Below, piece after piece: positions 1 to 9,196 of a DNA stretch of 64,000 bases (position 1 is the stretch's first letter; each line of letters opens with the position of its first letter). The notes below the pieces were generated by a model. It searched no databases and was not told the origin of the DNA. It worked only from the letters and a program-made list of their open reading frames with translations. A program made the translations under genes and the position numbers. This DNA is from Ambrosia x helenae (taxonomy: Eukaryota; Streptophyta; Magnoliopsida; Asterales; Asteraceae): contig CM061233.1 of assembly GCA_030844895.1 (NCBI GenBank), positions 53,063,453-53,127,452 of the forward strand, written 5' to 3'.

Positions 1-1566
1 CAGCACGCCCCTCATGGTATGTCTAAGCTGGAGGAAATGATGTCTCAGCTCCTTACCAACACCTCTAATTCCAATCAGATCGCTGAGCAGCGCTACCAGC
101 AGCATGAGGAGCGCTTCACGAATTATGAGGGAGAGATGAGAGGCCAAAAGGCATCGATGCAGGCCATAGAGAACCAGGTTGGCCAGATGGCAAAGATGAT
201 GTCTGAGAGACAGCAGGGTGGTCTTCCAGGCAACACTGAGCGGAACCCAAGAGGGCATGTGAATGCCATAACGACGAGGAGTGGTAAAACCACGGAACCT
301 GACACATCGGGCTCACCACCGATCACTGAGACGGTCCAGACTGAGTCTTCGGACGAGGTGCACGCTAGGCGAGTCCCAGCAAGTACAGCACAGCTACCGA
401 AGCCAGTCACTGACTACACTCCTCCTGTTCCATATCCTGGTAGACTTAGGAAGCAGAAAGACGAGGCGCAATACGGGAAATTTCTCGAGCTGTTCAAGCA
501 GCTACATATAAACATCCCGTTTGTTGAGGCCTTAGCACAGATGCCTAAGTATGCCAAATTCTTGAAGGACATCCTCACAAACAAGCAAACACTTGAGGAC
601 CTGTCCTGCGTTCTGTTGAATGAGAACTGCTCTGCAATTCTGCAGAATAGACTGTCCATGAAAATGGGCGATCCTGGTAGCTTTACCATCCCTTGTCTGA
701 TAGGTGATATGACTGTCAGTAATGCACTCGCGGACTTGGGGGCCAGCATAAACCTTATGCCTTATAAGGTTTTCGAGAAGTTGGATCTGGGTGAACCTTC
801 ACCCACCAGGATGAGTATTCGCCTCGCTGATCGTTCGATCAAGTATCCACGGGGGTTTGTAGAAAATATGCTTGTCAAGATTGACAAATTCGTTTTCCCT
901 GTGGACTTTGTCATCCTAGATATGGATGAGGACTCTAAAGTCCCTTTGATTCTCGGACGTCCTTTCCTTAACACGGCAAGGACGATTGTTGACGTGGCTG
1001 CGGGCCAGATCACACTCCGAGTCAATGATGAGCACGTGACCTTTGACATTCAGAGGTCGATGTGCCATCCTGAGAGCCAAGACGATACACTATACTATCT
1101 TGATATAGTAGACCAGTGTGTCAGCTCTCATGTCAGAGGTGCTTGGGAGAGAGATGTTTCGGACACACATCTGTTGTGTGGGAGCCTAGATGGCATTATG
1201 CAGGAGGGCCATATAGATGAGCAGCCGGTCTATCAGATCGGTGATGATGGTTCCCAAAGTCCGGGGCGTTTTGTGGAAATTGAGCGAGAGGAAGAGGAGA
1301 AGGCGAAGCCGTCTGTTGAGGATCCACCGTCTCTAGAGCTGAAGGAGCTCCCGCCGCATCTCGAGTATGCATTTCTGGATGAGGAGGGGCGTCTACCGGT
1401 GATCATATCGTCTTCATTGACTGTGGAAGAAAAGAGCGAGTTGTTGAGGGTTTTAAAACTTCATAAACGGGCAATTGCCTGGAAGATCGTAGACATCAAG
1501 GGGATTAATCCCTCTTTCTGTACTCATAAAATCTTGATGGAGGATGTCTACAAGCCTTGTGCGTAG
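1..1566 (+). CDS. Athila gag C-terminal part and aspartic protease (partial)
   Basis: The reading frame is open from the first base; its first ATG is at 19, so the true start is upstream. Counting from that ATG, the first 80 residues are polar and glutamine-rich, compatible with a short coiled coil, followed by an NAITTRSGK stretch that recurs in Athila gag/protease linkers. The retroviral-type aspartic protease active site reads DLGAS at residues 239-243, followed by NLMPY, with a flap-like ILGRPF segment near residue 313. The frame ends at TAG 1564-1566. Downstream RT sequence continues in the same frame with no other break, so the stop most simply reflects a single base change of a glutamine codon. 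Confidence 0.85.
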   Translation, partial: QHAPHGMSKLEEMMSQLLTNTSNSNQIAEQRYQQHEERFTNYEGEMRGQKASMQAIENQVGQMAKMMSERQQGGLPGNTERNPRGHVNAITTRSGKTTEPDTSGSPPITETVQTESSDEVHARRVPASTAQLPKPVTDYTPPVPYPGRLRKQKDEAQYGKFLELFKQLHINIPFVEALAQMPKYAKFLKDILTNKQTLEDLSCVLLNENCSAILQNRLSMKMGDPGSFTIPCLIGDMTVSNALADLGASINLMPYKVFEKLDLGEPSPTRMSIRLADRSIKYPRGFVENMLVKIDKFVFPVDFVILDMDEDSKVPLILGRPFLNTARTIVDVAAGQITLRVNDEHVTFDIQRSMCHPESQDDTLYYLDIVDQCVSSHVRGAWERDVSDTHLLCGSLDGIMQEGHIDEQPVYQIGDDGSQSPGRFVEIEREEEEKAKPSVEDPPSLELKELPPHLEYAFLDEEGRLPVIISSSLTVEEKSELLRVLKLHKRAIAWKIVDIKGINPSFCTHKILMEDVYKPCA

Positions 1567-1590
1567 CACCAGAGGCGTCTGAACCCGAAC

Positions 1591-4245
1591 ATGCAAGATG
1601 TTGTTAAATCCGAGGTGATTAAACTGCTTGATGTTGGATTGATATATCCCATCTCGGATTCTGTTTGGGTTAGTCCTGTGCACGTCGTGCCCAAGAAGGG
1701 TGGCATGACGGTGGTCACAAATGATAGGAATGAGTTAATTCCTACGAGGACCGTCACGGGGTGGAGAGTTTGCATTGACTATCGCAAGCTCAATGACGCC
1801 ACCCGCAAGGATCACTTCCCGCTTCCATTCATCGATCAGATGTTGGAACGACTGTCGGGGAAGTTGTACTACTATTTCCTTGATGGTTTCTCTGGATACT
1901 TTCAGATCCCTATCGATCCTGTGGACCAGGATAAGACGACCTTCACATGCCCTTTTGGCACATTCGCCTACAGGCGTATGCCATTTGGGCTGTGCAATGC
2001 GCCGGCGACCTTCCAGCGTTGCATGGTTGCCATTTTTCATGACATGATCGAGGACTCCATGGAGGTGTTCATGGATGATTTTTCCGTTTTCGGGAGTTCG
2101 TTCGATCAATGTCTGGGGAACCTGGAGCGGATGCTTCAGAGGTGTGAGGAGACTAGTCTTGTGCTAAACTGGGAAAAATGCCACTTCATGGTGAAGGAAG
2201 GAATAGTCCTGGGGCATAAGGTCTCCCAAAGTGGGTTGGAGGTTGATCCTGCCAAAGTAGATATCATTTCTAGGCTCCCTCCACCCTCCTCTGTCAGAGC
2301 GATCCGCAGCTTTTTGGGTCATGCGGGATTTTACAGGCGATTTATCAAAGATTTTTCAAAGATCGCCCGACCAATGACCCGTTTGTTGGAAAAGGATGCA
2401 CCGTTTGTATTTGGTGCAGAGTGTGTGAAGGCTTTTGGCCTTCTAAAGCGTTTGCTTGTTGAGGCCCCTATATTGGTAGCACCCGACTGGGAGCTACCAT
2501 TCGAGATTATGTGCGACGCGAGTGACTTCGCGATAGGGGCGGTCTTGGGACAGTGGAAGGACAAGCACTTCCACCCGATCTACTACGCGAGTAAGACTCT
2601 ACATGATGCTCAGGAGCATTACACCACGACTGAAAAAGAGCTTCTTGCTGTAGTATTTGCGTTCGACAAGTTTAGATCATATTTGGTGCTGTCGAAGACC
2701 ATCGTCTATACGGACCATGCAGCGATCCGATACCTATTCAGCAAACAGGACGCGAAACCGCGCCTGATTAGGTGGATCTTGCTGCTGCAAGAGTTCGATA
2801 TAGAGATTCAGGACAAGAAGGGTGCCCTGAATGTTGCTGCTGATCATCTGTCCAGGCTTGAGCATGATGGTGCCGAGAACTGCGCGTGGGATACCATTAA
2901 TGACAACTTTCCCCACGAGTTCTTGATGAGCGTCGAGTCGTTGGAAGATATATCACCATGGTTCGCGGATTTTGCGAACTACCTCGCGTGCGGGATCCTC
3001 ATCAAAGGATTGTCGCACCAGCAAAAGAGGAAGTTCTTCGCGGACCTTAAGCATTACTTCTGGGATGACCCATTTTTGTTCCGGGTCGGGGCGGATCAGT
3101 TGATTCGCCGTTGTGTGTTTGGGGTGGAGGCGGCGCAGATCTTGCGCAATTGTCACGAGGGGCCTACCGGAGGTCACCATGGAGCGAATTACACTGCTAA
3201 GAAAGTGTTAGACTCCGGGTTTTATTGGCCCACACTCTTTCGTGACGCCCAGATACTGGTTGGTGCTTGTGATTCGTGCCAGAGGGCGACGAACATATCG
3301 GCACGCGACCAAATGCCGCAAAACCCGATTCAAGTCTGTGAGGTCTTTGACATTTGGGGCATAGACTTCATGGGACCGTTCCCCTCCTCACGGGGCAATA
3401 GATATATACTCGTGGCTGTTGATTACGTATCAAAGTGGGCCGAGGCGCAAGCCTTGCCCACAAATGATGCCCGAGTTGTAGTGAGGTTTGTTAGGAGCTT
3501 GTTCTCACGGTTTGGTGCCCCTAAGGCATTGATTAGTGACCGTGGCACGCATTTCTGCAATGCGCAGCTTGATCGCGCGTTAGCACGTTATGGTGTCCAC
3601 CACAGGTTATCCACCCCGTATCATCCACAGACAAGTGGACAGGTGGAGGTCACAAACCGTGGATTGAAGCGAATCCTTGAGCGGTCAGTTAATCAAAACC
3701 TCAAGGATTGGGCGGACAAGCTTGATGACGCGCTGTGGGCCTTTAGGACGGCTTACAAGACGCCTATTGGGACGACTCCCTTCAGGCTTGTCTATGGCAA
3801 AGCGTGTCATCTCCCAGTCGAGCTGGAGCATAGGGCATTCTGGGCTCTTAAAACGGCAAATTTGGATCTGAAGACCGGCGGTGAGACCCGTTTCTTGCAG
3901 ATTCACGAACTAGAGGAGCTTAGGCAACAAGCCTATGAGAGCTCGATGTTGTACAAAGAGCGCACAAAGAGATTGCACGACAGTCGCCTCAAACACCGAG
4001 AAGATTTTCAGGTGGGCGACTTGGTCCTGCTTTATAACTCACGCCTGCGTCTCTTTCCAGGAAAGTTGAAATCCCGATGGACAGGACCGTACACTGTTAA
4101 GGAAGTATATCCTTACGGAACTGTCTCGATTGAAAATTCAGAGGGTGTGACTTTCAAAGTCAACGGTCATCGCCTGAAAGTCTACATTGACGGGCCGGTT
4201 GACAAATCCGTGGAGATGATCGATCTCTACGACCCGCGCGCCTAA
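1591..4245 (+). CDS. Athila pol: reverse transcriptase, RNase H, integrase
   Basis: Continues in the frame of the protease after the TAG; the ATG at 1591 is just the first methionine, not a likely natural start. The RT catalytic box is FMDDF (residues 160-164), the Athila form of YxDD. RNase H begins with CDASDFAIG (aspartate 309) and contains YTDHAAIRY. Integrase has an HHCC-type zinc finger (histidines near residue 528, CDSCQ near 567) and a complete DD35E triad: D592 in IDFMGP, D650 in ISDRG, E686 in QVEVTNR, with exactly 35 residues between the last two. The 884-codon frame has no internal stop and no chromodomain follows. It ends two bases before a polypurine-like motif at 4247. Confidence 0.92.
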   Translation: MQDVVKSEVIKLLDVGLIYPISDSVWVSPVHVVPKKGGMTVVTNDRNELIPTRTVTGWRVCIDYRKLNDATRKDHFPLPFIDQMLERLSGKLYYYFLDGFSGYFQIPIDPVDQDKTTFTCPFGTFAYRRMPFGLCNAPATFQRCMVAIFHDMIEDSMEVFMDDFSVFGSSFDQCLGNLERMLQRCEETSLVLNWEKCHFMVKEGIVLGHKVSQSGLEVDPAKVDIISRLPPPSSVRAIRSFLGHAGFYRRFIKDFSKIARPMTRLLEKDAPFVFGAECVKAFGLLKRLLVEAPILVAPDWELPFEIMCDASDFAIGAVLGQWKDKHFHPIYYASKTLHDAQEHYTTTEKELLAVVFAFDKFRSYLVLSKTIVYTDHAAIRYLFSKQDAKPRLIRWILLLQEFDIEIQDKKGALNVAADHLSRLEHDGAENCAWDTINDNFPHEFLMSVESLEDISPWFADFANYLACGILIKGLSHQQKRKFFADLKHYFWDDPFLFRVGADQLIRRCVFGVEAAQILRNCHEGPTGGHHGANYTAKKVLDSGFYWPTLFRDAQILVGACDSCQRATNISARDQMPQNPIQVCEVFDIWGIDFMGPFPSSRGNRYILVAVDYVSKWAEAQALPTNDARVVVRFVRSLFSRFGAPKALISDRGTHFCNAQLDRALARYGVHHRLSTPYHPQTSGQVEVTNRGLKRILERSVNQNLKDWADKLDDALWAFRTAYKTPIGTTPFRLVYGKACHLPVELEHRAFWALKTANLDLKTGGETRFLQIHELEELRQQAYESSMLYKERTKRLHDSRLKHREDFQVGDLVLLYNSRLRLFPGKLKSRWTGPYTVKEVYPYGTVSIENSEGVTFKVNGHRLKVYIDGPVDKSVEMIDLYDPRA

Positions 4246-4246
4246 T

Positions 4247-4260
4247 AAGTGTGGGGAAGT
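4247..4260 (+). other. Polypurine-tract-like motif after pol
   Basis: AAGTGTGGGGAAGT lies directly after the pol stop. It shares the AAGTGTGGGGA core with motifs at 7533 and with the presumed plus-strand priming tract at 8821. Only the last is followed by an LTR, so this one would be an internal copy. Confidence 0.4.
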
Positions 4261-4560
4261 GAGTCTAGCTAGCGACTCGTTAATAAATATAGCACGGCGT
4301 GTATGGGCGTGCCAAATTGTATATATGTTCATAGTGTAGTTTGATTTGTAGTTAAGTTGTTTAATTTTAACTTGTTGTTGTAGTTTGTTTTTAGTCTTTG
4401 CAGGTCTGATTCGCGCCTTGTGATTGTGTGGATAGTCGCTTCGAACCCATGGTATTATGCTTGAAAGCGTCTAAAAACAGGTATGTTGGTTGTTCGGGTC
4501 AAAACGGATAAGTGCAGGTATGTTTGGGTGAAAAGTGCAGGAAAAATGCACATCAGTAGC

Positions 4561-4676
4561 TTCGAGCGGCCGCTCGGATATTCCGAGCGGCCCGCTCCAA
4601 ACACCCAGCTTTTATAAAAAAAAAAAAAAAAAAAAATCCGAGCGGCCGCGCGAAGGGGCCGAGCGGCCGCGCGAAA
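4561..4676 (+). repeat. Two palindrome pairs (GAGCGGCCGCTC type, 21-bp offset) and poly(A)
   Basis: 12-bp palindromic units start at 4564 and 4585, and again at 4640 and 4661: two pairs, each offset by 21 bp. Unit 4585 has one extra C; units 4640 and 4661 read GAGCGGCCGCGC. A 22-base A run (4615-4636) separates the pairs. A lone GCGGCCGC also occurs at 4758-4765. Confidence 0.8.
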
Positions 4677-4855
4677 CCTTCTGAACGTAAAAACTGCAAG
4701 GGCAAAAGGGGTATTTGACACTTAAAACTCAAAAACAATAACCCTAAATTGATACAAGCGGCCGCTCCTTAAACATAACCCACCATTTTTTCCACTTTGC
4801 TCTCAAGAACACCAACCAAACCCTTCAATTCCACCTTCAAATCTTCAAGAACAAG

Positions 4856-5838
4856 GTATGAATCTCTAGTTTTCTTGTAATTTCTCTTGTTCTAGTGTAA
4901 AATAGTTTAGTTTCTTTAATCTTTTTCAGAAATTTTAGGGTTCTTCCATAATGTTTAACAAACCCTAATGTTCTTGAATGGATTGTTTGCTTGGATAATG
5001 TAGATTAGTGGTTGATTATTGTTCAAATCCTTGAGTTTTTGGGTTTTCTTCATAAGGTTTAAATAAGGTCCGAAATTTTTTAAGGATTTGAATGATTTTG
5101 TAGCCTCTTGTTTGGTATAGTTTAGTATTTTGTAAATTAATTTCATTATAGGATTGTATGCTAGTATATATGTTAATGTAGTTAGGATTGTTGTTGAATT
5201 TTGGGGACCTTTCATAATTGTTCAATCAATCCCCAAATTCATCATGTTTAGGTTATATAATTGTATTGTTTTCTTAATTTTTGGGGATTCTTCATAATGT
5301 TTAACAAATCCCCAAATTTTAAGGATTCTAGTTATTAGATTGTAGTTTAAAGTTGGGATATTCATGAGTTTTGGGGCGTTCTTCATAACTAAACAAACGC
5401 GCCCCAAATTCGATGATTATGCCATAAATGTTTGGGCTTTAAACACCTTGCGCTAAATGACTTAAAGTTAAGGTGATTTGCAAAGTGAAGGCGCGTAGGT
5501 GTTAAAATCCCAACATCACTTTACAACTTCATAATTGCGCAAGTTCGGACATTCAAGCGCCAAAGTTAATAATTTTTCAAAAATCAAGTGCTTGAATGGC
5601 CGCTTGTGGAGTGCATTTGGCTAAAACACTGGAAACCGGGCAAACGCCAATGCACAGGATCGAAAAACAGGGCTGCAGAGCGAAAATTGGCGCCCAGACT
5701 CCTTCGAGCGGCCGCTCCAAGAGGCCGAGCGGCCGCTCGAACTCTCTGATGTGATTTTTTACTTTTTTGTTTCGCGTGTTTTGGGTCCGGGTCTTATTCC
5801 TTCGATTATAACTGACATATTTTAGCATTTTAATGCAG
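4856..5838 (+). other. Candidate intron/leader ahead of the downstream Athila ORF
   Basis: AAG|GTATGA at 4855/4856 is a good plant 5' splice site. TTTTAATGCAG at 5828-5838, preceded by a T-rich stretch, is a good 3' splice site. The next base starts the ATG of the downstream ORF (5839). Splicing across this 983-bp AT-rich stretch would bring the ORF close to a short leader, as proposed for other env-class plant elements. The stretch has no long ORF. It contains one pair of NotI-type palindromes (5703-5741). Splicing is inferred only. Confidence 0.4.
5703..5741 (+). repeat. Palindrome pair forming a perfect 15-bp inverted repeat
   Basis: GAGCGGCCGCTC starts at 5706 and again at 5727, offset 21 bp. 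With flanks, arm 5703-5717 is the exact reverse complement of arm 5727-5741 with a 9-nt loop, so the pair can fold as one long hairpin or as two short ones. Confidence 0.85.
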
Positions 5839-7172
5839 ATGGTGCACCGCTTCCTTCAGTTTAATCCCGCGGACCCGCGAGAACGCGGGTGCATAGATAC
5901 CTTTACAGAACTGTGGGAGCGCAGGCGTTCTATCGCCACGCCTAGAAGGATTTGCTTTGATACATTAGCTGAGCTCAACCAAGAAGAAAGATTCCGGGAA
6001 ATGATGGACGGGCATATGGAAAACCTGCTCCTAATAGAGGAACCAGTTTATGAGGAACTCACCCTCGAGTTCTTCTCCACATTGCACTACCAGAGGCCGC
6101 GAAAATATGACCAGCCGGACTTCCAAAGTAGCGGTAAGCGCTTTGGATTACAGTTCCGTCTGTGCGGGGAGTGGCGCGACATTTCAGTCGCTGAGCTTGG
6201 TGTCCACTTAGGAATCTACACGGACGAGGAAGTTGAGGATGAGAGCTTCAACGAACTGATGTACAAATTCCCGAATGACAACGTTCTGAGAGACTCTTTT
6301 TGGGCACAATTAACGGGGGAGCAACAGTATAACCCCCAAGGTGCCAAAGCAAGCCAGCTCATTGACCCACTGCTGCGGGTTTTTCAAAAGGTCCTATGCG
6401 GGACCGCTGCTGCCAAAAAGGACGATTCAACCGGCTGCCCCACACCTGATTTGTTATTTCTATATGCTCTAGTAAGTGGTGTTCAAGTTAACCTTGCTGC
6501 ACTTGTTGCTTCTTTTCTTAGTACAGCATCAGGTATGAGACCCGGGAGCATGATATACGGGGGGGAGTACGTGACAAAAATCGCAAAGGGGATGGGCATT
6601 TTGAAGAATGTGCGAAGGGGACTGACCAAAGTTCCCGGCGACTCGTGGGTGAACATGGATGTCCTCTGACCAAAGTTCCCGGCGACTCGTGGGTGAACAT
6701 GGATGTCCTCAGACACATGAGGATTGTCCACGAGTACGCAAGCGGGGTAATAAGGCTAAAAGGTAAACATAATACGATCTGGGACCCGCTGCCAGCAGTG
6801 CACATGCCACCTCCCGACCAGCAGCAGCCAGAGCAGCCAGAGCAGCCACAGCAGCCACAGCGGCCACATGAGCACATGCCACCCCCGCAGGAGCCTCTAC
6901 TGCCTCACCAGCAGCAGTACTACTACCAGCATCCTCAGAGCTTCTATGATGAGTTTGGCGCGTTCAGAACAGAAACGCGCGACACTTTATACCAGCACGG
7001 CGAGTCCCTACAGCATCAAGGGGCGACCCTAGACTACCTTGTCTCTGAATTTCATGCTTGTTTCCCAAACCATTTTGGGAATCCCCCACAGAGGGGACAT
7101 CCGGGGGACAAGCGGAGGCGAGGTGGTGATGCAGCGGGATCATCAGGGACTCGCCATGATGACGAGGATTGA
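5839..7172 (+). pseudogene. Athila downstream (env-position) ORF, frameshifted
   Basis: A separate ORF 3' of pol, in the position of the env-like ORF of Athila-class elements. From memory it resembles the family called Arabidopsis retrotransposon ORF-1; that assignment is not verified. The ATG at 5839 immediately follows a candidate splice acceptor; an in-frame ATG at 5833 lies inside the presumed intron. The first part (to TGA 6667-6669) has a hydrophobic stretch around residues 205-230 (FLYALVSGVQ onward) that might be membrane-associated. The second part (6645-7172) is rich in glutamine and proline, then charged. The two parts are in different frames because of a 44-bp tandem duplication; without it the frame would be continuous. 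Function unknown. Confidence 0.65.
6622..6709 (+). repeat. Perfect 44-bp tandem duplication
   Basis: Bases 6622-6665 are repeated exactly at 6666-6709. 44 is not a multiple of three, so the second copy shifts the frame and creates the TGA at 6667. Confidence 0.97.
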
Positions 7173-7532
7173 GAAATTGCTGGTAAGATGGTACTATTTT
7201 GTTTATGTTATTCCTGTTGGTACTATATATGGGTGCAATCACCCATGGATTTATTTTGTTTTTTGTACTTGAACTATTTAATTTTCCGCATTTTAATTTT
7301 CAGTAATGTTTGGTTTGTTTGAATAAGTGTGACGATGAATGGGTGTATTTGATGAGTTTGTTTTGTCAAGAATGTTCATGTTGCAGGGAACTGGCGAGCA
7401 CCGTTATCGGGGCTCATGCCGTCCATTTACCCGGGCGTTTCTTCGATACCAGGGGAGTATTATTCTCCTTTTTCCCACTATAGATAGCTAATTAATAAAC
7501 GCTTTCTATTGTCACATTGGGGACAATGTGAA

Positions 7533-7550
7533 GTTCAAGTGTGGGGAGGG
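7533..7550 (+). other. Second internal polypurine-tract-like motif
   Basis: GTTCAAGTGTGGGGAGGG matches the terminal tract at 8821-8836 over TTCAAGTGTGGGGAGG and is preceded by ACAATGTGAA. No LTR start follows it. Confidence 0.5.
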
Positions 7551-7572
7551 ATTATAATCGTGTTTGTCCTCT

Positions 7573-7574
<2 letters not shown>

Positions 7575-7615
<41 letters not shown>
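7575..7615. repeat. (TA)n microsatellite
   Basis: About 20 TA repeats followed by a short A run (7619-7634). Confidence 0.97.
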
Positions 7616-7618
<3 letters not shown>

Positions 7619-8820
7619 AAAAAAAAAAAAAAAACTTTAAAAATACATATATGTATATATTCTCATATAAACATCAAGCCTAACTAAATTTTGATAAAGA
7701 CAACTCGAGACGCGACAAACAGATGAGATACGAGCATGTTATATTCGTACACTTGCACCCATTTTCCCTCCGGTTACGTGAGCGTTTGAGCCTTAGAGTA
7801 TATTACATTTCTTTGACATGCTTGCGAGTGAGCCGGATGTTTTGTGCAGTTTAGAACTTGTCACTAGTATACTTGTTTAGACCAGATACGTGTGAGATTG
7901 TACGAACATGATTGAGGCAATTAGGATACCCTTTTGATTTAGCCTTTTCTTTTCGTTCTATCTGTTTCCCGCACCAATATATTATCCACTAGTTAACCAT
8001 GTTGAACCTAATCCCGTGTTTTTTCTTATTTACCACACCATTTCACCACTAAACCAAATAACCTTTTTCTTTTAAACCTTTTGTGTTAAAACTCGGTTTA
8101 GGTTATTGTTCTACTAGTTTATATGTTGTAAATAGTTCGTGTTCGGGTTTATATGTTTAGAACCCGTTTGTTGATTATATAATCCGTTTCAGTTCATTAT
8201 ATATATCATAGATATATATATATACGTAAAAAAAATCCAGAAAAATAGAACACCCTAAAATAGGGTGAATTAGCAGTATTCGAGCAGTTTTTAGAGCTTT
8301 AAAGTTAAGAATTATAAGTTAGCTCGATTTAAAATAAAAATCGCCTATATTCGCGTTTGTTTTGTACAGTTGATATTATTTAGACATAAACCGCCGAGTT
8401 TTAGCCGATTTGTCACTTTAAATATCCATTCCGCACCCTTACCTTTGCCTAACATTACAACCCGTAAAAGACCTCTTGATTTGTGCTTTTTCACACGTTA
8501 GTTGGTGAAGACTAGATCTTTTGACAAGCTTATGATATTGCACGATTCATTGTCTTGGCAATGGAGCGATTTACACATACACATTACACGTATGTATCAT
8601 AAATAAAACCAAGTGTGTGTGAACATTGTGAGTCGTGTACGGGTTAGCGTGCTTGTAAGATCGGAAGTGAGTCGTTGCTTTTTAGTTATCTTATCACCTG
8701 TTTATAAATCTTTGTTGGCTTGTCTATTATCGTCTGTACAGGCTATATTTTGCCTTTGTTGCCACTTGGCGAGTTTTTCAGTTATTTTCTGTTTAAGTGT
8801 TTGCTTGAGGACAAGCAAAG

Positions 8821-8838
8821 TTCAAGTGTGGGGAGGTT
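8821..8838 (+). other. Polypurine tract of the Athila element
   Basis: TTCAAGTGTGGGGAGG directly precedes the LTR start TTTGATA, the typical place for plus-strand priming. Upstream GAGGACAAGCAAAG is also characteristic of Athila elements. Confidence 0.8.
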
Positions 8839-9024
8839 TGATATACGTTAAATTACACATATAAAAGTCCCCGTTTAACTCCCTTTTTCATACGTTTTTG
8901 ACCTCATACATAGGAATTGGTACTTATTTGGGTATCTTTACGATTTCAGGTCTTAAACGATGTCCCGGAAACACAAGGAAGGAAAAAACGAAGAGTTCGG
9001 CGCGAAAACGGGCCATCAGGCCCT

Positions 9025-9173
9025 TCGAGCGGCCGCTCCAAGCCTTCGCGCGGCCGCGCGCCCCTCCCAGATATTTCTGGGGACCTTCCAGAAGGCCTAC
9101 GTCACGTCTGCAGCAATTGGTCCACTTGTTGATAAAGCGAGCGGCCGCTCCAAGGCTTCGCGCGGCCGCTCGA
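9025..9173 (+). repeat. Two palindrome pairs in Athila U3, 21-bp offset
   Basis: 12-bp units start at 9027 and 9048, and at 9139 and 9160. Both pairs keep the 21-bp offset seen at 4564, 4640 and 5706. The first unit of each pair is GAGCGGCCGCTC; the second units are GCGCGGCCGCGC and GCGCGGCCGCTC. The last unit ends 16 bp before the TATA box. Confidence 0.85.
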
Positions 9174-9186
9174 ACCCTCTGCTCTG

Positions 9187-9196
9187 CTATAAAATC
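9187..9196 (+). promoter_or_regulatory. TATA box of Athila LTR
   Basis: CTATAAAATC in a GC-to-AT transition within the LTR; transcription would be expected to start roughly 30 bp downstream, near 9220. Confidence 0.6.

Larger units (their letters stand above)
7173..8838 (+). other. Athila 3' untranslated spacer
   Basis: About 1.7 kb with no convincing gene between the downstream ORF and the 3' LTR. It contains an internal polypurine-like motif (7533-7550), a (TA)n tract (7575-7615) and the terminal polypurine tract (8821-8836). The short hydrophobic frame near 8613-8864 runs into the LTR and is probably chance. Confidence 0.6.

Noticed and set aside
8613..8864. Hydrophobic 83-codon frame as an envelope-like protein
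   Set aside because: It runs across the polypurine tract into the LTR and shows no start context or conserved pattern.
4561..9173. NotI sites as cloning-linker or vector contamination
   Set aside because: The sites lie inside longer element-specific inverted repeats, in both coding-flank and LTR positions, with no vector sequence around them.
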